NCBI RefSeq assembly: GCF_039595395.1
Contig: NZ_JBCNLP010000006.1
Span: 1,960,458-2,024,457, forward strand
Reading direction: 5' to 3'
DNA length: 64,000 nucleotides
From: Novosphingobium sp.
GTDB lineage: Bacteria > Pseudomonadota > Alphaproteobacteria > Sphingomonadales > Sphingomonadaceae
Program-made: the position numbers and the translations under genes
Part shown: one piece after another, positions 61,063 to 64,000 of the stretch
Layout: the number at the start of each line of letters is the position of its first letter
Numbering within the stretch: position 1 is the first letter of the stretch
The notes under the pieces: model-generated
What the model was told of the DNA's origin: nothing
What the model saw: the letters and a program-made list of their open reading frames with translations, nothing else
The model's database searches: none

Positions 61063-61966
61063 GGGTGGTTTCCTTGGTGGGCGCGTGTTCGCGCTCAAGC
61101 TTGCGGATCAGGCAGTGCTGGCGGCGCACCTGCTCGATGGCGACCCACGGATCGCGGACGCCCTCATATTCGCTTGAGAGATAGCCGCTGTAATTCAGCG
61201 TCTTGAGCATGGGCACGATCCGCTCCCACGGGATGTTGTGATCGCGCAGCTGCTCGTCGATGTGATGGAACTTGGCCTGGATGAAGGGCACATAGTCGAT
61301 CACCTCGGCCAGATGCTCGATCGGCACGGCGATGCCATCGAGGAAGCTCATCGCCTGCTTGCGGATTTCCGGCGTTTCCCAGGAGAGGAACGGCAAAGGC
61401 CGGTCCTGAAAGATGCCGGTGTCGATCAGCAGGCCGAAATGCTTCGTGCCTGTCTTCTGGATGAAATCGACATAAGCCTCGGTCACGGGATGGCGGATCG
61501 GCGTGGGCGCGTGAATTTCAGGAATGATCGTGATGTCGAGCTTGGCCGCATGGTCCAGCACGCGCTCGACAGCACCGCGCCAGATCGGATGTGGGGTCAG
61601 TTCATCGTCGATCACCCCGAATTTCGGGCGGATGAAGGTAAAGCCCAGCCGCTTGGCCAGGTCGAGATCCTGGCGCAACTGGGCAGCCCCCTCCTCTTCC
61701 GTGATGTCACGGCTCAGCGTGGGGTTGGTGTCCACCCAGCAGGCCATGTTGGTCGGGGTGAGATTGTGCTGCTCGATCAGCGCGAACCAGCGGTCCAGCC
61801 ATGCCGTGGAGGGGTTGGGATAATCGGGAATATGGCTTTCGCTGAGGATCTCGATCCCTGTCGCGCCGGTGTCCGCCGCATGGAACAGCGCCTGTTCGAA
61901 ATCCATGACCGTACCGATATCGTCGGTGTAGCTGTAGAGCGAAACACCATATTTGAAGCCACTCAT
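61055..61966 (-). CDS. Sugar isomerase/epimerase-like TIM barrel, C-glycoside deglycosidase alpha-like
   Basis: 303 residues from ATG 61966, overlapping the upstream stop (ATGA). AP-endonuclease-2/xylose-isomerase-like barrel. Metal ligands can be placed at strand ends: Glu in IIPEIHAPTP (about 150), Asp in LLIDTGIFQ (182), His in QAKFHHIDEQ (234) and Glu in YLSSEYEG (266); His 152 of EIH is a candidate base. The same set binds Mn in DgpC/CarC-type alpha subunits, which cleave the sugar-aglycone C-C bond of 3-keto-C-glycosides. Overlap with a beta-like gene supports this over a free sugar isomerase. Confidence 0.8.
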   Translation of the reverse strand: MSGFKYGVSLYSYTDDIGTVMDFEQALFHAADTGATGIEILSESHIPDYPNPSTAWLDRWFALIEQHNLTPTNMACWVDTNPTLSRDITEEEGAAQLRQDLDLAKRLGFTFIRPKFGVIDDELTPHPIWRGAVERVLDHAAKLDITIIPEIHAPTPIRHPVTEAYVDFIQKTGTKHFGLLIDTGIFQDRPLPFLSWETPEIRKQAMSFLDGIAVPIEHLAEVIDYVPFIQAKFHHIDEQLRDHNIPWERIVPMLKTLNYSGYLSSEYEGVRDPWVAIEQVRRQHCLIRKLEREHAPTKETTHA

Positions 61967-63210
61967 TGGGCAAATTCCTTGCTGCGCTTGTGGACCGGCA
62001 CATAGGGCTCGCCATTCTCGATCTCCGAGAGCTGTGAGAGAATGTGCTTGGGCATCTCATTGCCGACCATCTTCTGGAGGAGCGGCGTGTGGTCGAAGAC
62101 CCAGTCGCGGATCGGGCGCAGGAAGGCCGGGCAATGGTGGAAGATCCGCCCAGTATGATAGGCGCCCTGAGTCACCTGGATCGTGTGCGGAATGCGCCGC
62201 TGCTCGAATCGCTCCAGCGCGCCGCGCACCTGCGCCGTATCGCGCAGATCCACCGCCGCCAGCTCACGGGCGAGGAAATAGCCATCCTCGATCGACATGC
62301 CCGCACCGTAAGCCGCGTAAGGCGAGGTCGGATGCGCGGCATCGCCGACCAGCGTGATGCGCCCTTTCGACCACTGCTTGAGCGGAGGCCGATCGCGAAT
62401 CTCCCAGCGCTGCATGTGCTCAAGCGGGGTCCGGTCGATCAGGTCGCGCACGGTTTTTGGAAAGCCCTTCACGCGCGTCTTGCAGAAATCGATCAGGTCG
62501 CTGGGCGGCGGCGCAGCAGGGTCGCAGGCTTCCAGAACCCACCACTCATAGCCCCATTTGCCTTCATGCCGGATCGGTGTGTAGCTGGCCTGGGTCGTGC
62601 GGTTATGGGCGATGATGCCGACACCTGTCGGCTCCTCGTCCAGAAACAGATAGCCGCCCACCAGATGCAGGCGCTGATGCCGGATCGGCTTGTCACCCCA
62701 CAGATGCTTGCGCACGAAGGAATTGATCCCGTCGCCGCCGATAACAACATCGGCGTCATGGATTGCTCCATTGGCAAAGGTCAGCTTCACCACAGAACCC
62801 TTGTCCTCGATTTTGACCAGATTGTGGTCAAGCTTGAGCGTACCGGGCGGGATCGCATCGATCATACGCTGATAGAGGCCCCAGCGCAGCAAGCCGATGA
62901 AGCCGCCACCATATTCGGCTTCCACCTCTGCCGGCAGCTTCACATCAACGCGGCGCCTGCCTTTGGCGTTCTCGAAATAAGTGTGACAAGGCGCCCCCAG
63001 ATCCTCGGTATCGACACCGATCAGCTTGAGAACCTTTTGCGGCGGTGGCCAGAGGTTGAGGATATTGCCGGCGGCCTTGATCTCGCCGGCGCGCTCGAAA
63101 AGCGTCACATCAAAGCCGACACGGATCGCGGCCAGCGCGGCGGCCATACCCCCTGGCCCCGCGCCGATGACCGCAATCCTGCCCTTTCCGCCAGATGATG
63201 CAGTGCCCAT
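61963..63210 (-). CDS. Group A FAD-dependent monooxygenase
   Basis: 415 residues from ATG 63210, AGAGGA upstream. RIAVIGAGPGGMAAALAAIRVGFDVTLFERA is the FAD loop; VVIGGDGINSFVRKHLWG the DG motif; ITLVGDAAHPTSPYAAYGAGMSIEDGYFLARELA the GD motif, all of p-hydroxybenzoate/salicylate hydroxylase type. Expected to hydroxylate an aromatic ring with NAD(P)H. First gene of the operon; it may process the aglycone, or, if its activity differs, supply the oxidised sugar needed by the deglycosidase. No Gfo/Idh/MocA or GMC oxidase is present in the operon. Confidence 0.92.
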   Translation of the reverse strand: MGTASSGGKGRIAVIGAGPGGMAAALAAIRVGFDVTLFERAGEIKAAGNILNLWPPPQKVLKLIGVDTEDLGAPCHTYFENAKGRRRVDVKLPAEVEAEYGGGFIGLLRWGLYQRMIDAIPPGTLKLDHNLVKIEDKGSVVKLTFANGAIHDADVVIGGDGINSFVRKHLWGDKPIRHQRLHLVGGYLFLDEEPTGVGIIAHNRTTQASYTPIRHEGKWGYEWWVLEACDPAAPPPSDLIDFCKTRVKGFPKTVRDLIDRTPLEHMQRWEIRDRPPLKQWSKGRITLVGDAAHPTSPYAAYGAGMSIEDGYFLARELAAVDLRDTAQVRGALERFEQRRIPHTIQVTQGAYHTGRIFHHCPAFLRPIRDWVFDHTPLLQKMVGNEMPKHILSQLSEIENGEPYVPVHKRSKEFAQ

Positions 63211-63245
63211 TCCCGATTTTCCTCTCTCGACTCCGCGCCATATCC

Positions 63246-63278
63246 TAGCGTCGCTTAGATTCGATTTAAGAGGCGCTA
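63246..63278. promoter_or_regulatory. TetR operator candidate between the divergent genes
   Basis: TAGCGTCGCTTA (63246-63257) and TAAGAGGCGCTA (63267-63278) form an inverted repeat (10 of 12 match) with a 9-bp spacer, 36 bp upstream of the monooxygenase start and 90 bp from the TetR start. Size and symmetry fit a TetR dimer site. Inferred. Confidence 0.55.
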
Positions 63279-63367
63279 AGATTTATGGCAAGAGCCATTC
63301 TTCACAAGCTTGCGAATGGATGATTTGATGGTAGTTGACGGTGAGAAGTGAAGGATCACCCCAGCCA

Positions 63368-63973
63368 ATGGCCAAAGCCAAAACATATCACAAAGAGGAT
63401 CTGCGGCGGGATCTGCTGTCTGCAGCACGCAGCTATGTTGCTGAAAATGGCTATATGTCGCTATCTCTTCGCGCTTTGGCGCAGCAGGTCAATGTATCGA
63501 CAGCCGCCCCTTATCATCACTTCTCCGACCGGCGTGCGCTGTTGCTGGCGATCGCCATAGAAGGCTTCGAAGACCTGATCGGCCGGGCAAGGACAGTTTC
63601 CGATAGCGACGAATCGGCAGAGGAAAAGCTGGTCGCAATGGCCGAGGCCTTTCTCGATTTCGCAGGCGCTCAGCCCCGCTTGCTTGAACTCATGTACGAG
63701 AGCGAACTGACCACCCCGGAGCCAGACCCATCGCTACGGACTTATCAGGACGAAGGCTATGCCGGCCTTCTTTCGGTGATGGCGAAGGCGCGGCAGGATC
63801 TGCCTCAGGATCACCTGTCCTTCCGCGTGATGGCGCTCTGGTCTACAATTTACGGTTACGCCATGTTGCGCAATAAATTGATGCTGGAGCCATTCGAGCC
63901 AACGAGCGCGACAAGACGCGAAGTTGACCGTGCTATCGTCCTCCAGGCTGTCAAAGCCGCACTCTTGGATTGA
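63368..63973 (+). CDS. TetR-family repressor of the C-glycoside-type operon
   Basis: 201 residues from ATG 63368. HTH at about 10-55 (LRRDLLSAARSYVAENGYMSLSLRALAQQVNVSTAAPYHHFSDRRALLLAIA), then the WHG-type C-terminal ligand domain (GAQPRLLELMYESELTTPEP, ALWSTIYGYAMLRN). Divergent from the five-gene operon with a palindrome in between; most likely its substrate-responsive repressor. Confidence 0.92.
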   Translation: MAKAKTYHKEDLRRDLLSAARSYVAENGYMSLSLRALAQQVNVSTAAPYHHFSDRRALLLAIAIEGFEDLIGRARTVSDSDESAEEKLVAMAEAFLDFAGAQPRLLELMYESELTTPEPDPSLRTYQDEGYAGLLSVMAKARQDLPQDHLSFRVMALWSTIYGYAMLRNKLMLEPFEPTSATRREVDRAIVLQAVKAALLD

Positions 63974-64000
63974 TGCGGGGCTGGCGTCACACTTCGCTGA

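Noticed and set aside
1..64000. CRISPR array, rRNA, tRNA, riboswitch
   Set aside because: No regularly spaced repeats, tRNA T-loop signature or recognised riboswitch core seen by eye.

Overview
The window reads as high-GC alphaproteobacterial DNA, most likely from a sphingomonad (Novosphingobium/Sphingobium-like). This is inferred from three large TonB-dependent receptors (TBDRs), a LacI-MFS-TBDR sugar locus, many LysR regulators next to oxidoreductases, and DUF4142 and PA2169-type stress proteins. I saw no rRNA, tRNA, CRISPR array or replication gene, so chromosome and large plasmid cannot be told apart. The region looks like accessory catabolic DNA, with clear IS activity and gene decay.

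Layout. 1-5.8 kb: alpha-glucan/maltose-type uptake locus (partial GH13 enzyme, TBDR, LacI regulator, MFS transporter) with GCAAT..ATTGC palindromes between genes. 6.4-13 kb: LysR, quinone reductase, SDRs and an AraC regulator, with four damaged genes (MDR, VOC, SDR and TetR fragments) and a tandem operator left between two truncated genes. 13.2-17.5 kb: amidohydrolase with divergent LysR, decayed AKR and epimerase fragments, and a secreted SGNH hydrolase. 18-25.2 kb: tight operon of TBDR, YfcC/DcuC-type carrier, S15/CocE hydrolase and LysR. 25.7-28.6 kb: chromate-resistance operon (ChrA, exported Fe/Mn superoxide dismutase, rhodanese-ChrB fusion). 28.8-32 kb: LysR divergent from an old-yellow-enzyme homologue, a tiny Tat leader and an aldo-keto reductase. 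32.1-34.8 kb: tyrosine recombinase, AbrB-Doc toxin-antitoxin pair and a 449-aa protein of unknown function.

Two near-identical IS3-family elements lie in inverted orientation at 35.45-36.72 and 52.69-53.95 kb. They bracket 16 kb carrying a tautomerase, a secreted alpha-amino-acid-ester-hydrolase-like enzyme, a two-DTG retropepsin-like protein, and a hydrolase/VOC/epoxide-hydrolase-like/SDR/EthD run with an HxlR regulator. Neither copy shows a target duplication. Copy A joins a truncated mug gene to a truncated SDR. Copy B carries a 1-bp homopolymer deletion in orfB. 54-57 kb is AT-richer and holds small stress-type genes.

57.2-64 kb is the most interesting region: a compact operon of flavin monooxygenase, xylose-isomerase-like TIM barrel, a small protein resembling the C-glycoside deglycosidase beta subunit, an MFS carrier and a TBDR, with a divergent TetR gene and a palindrome between them. 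I infer a complete uptake and C-C glycosidic bond cleavage system for an aromatic C-glycoside.
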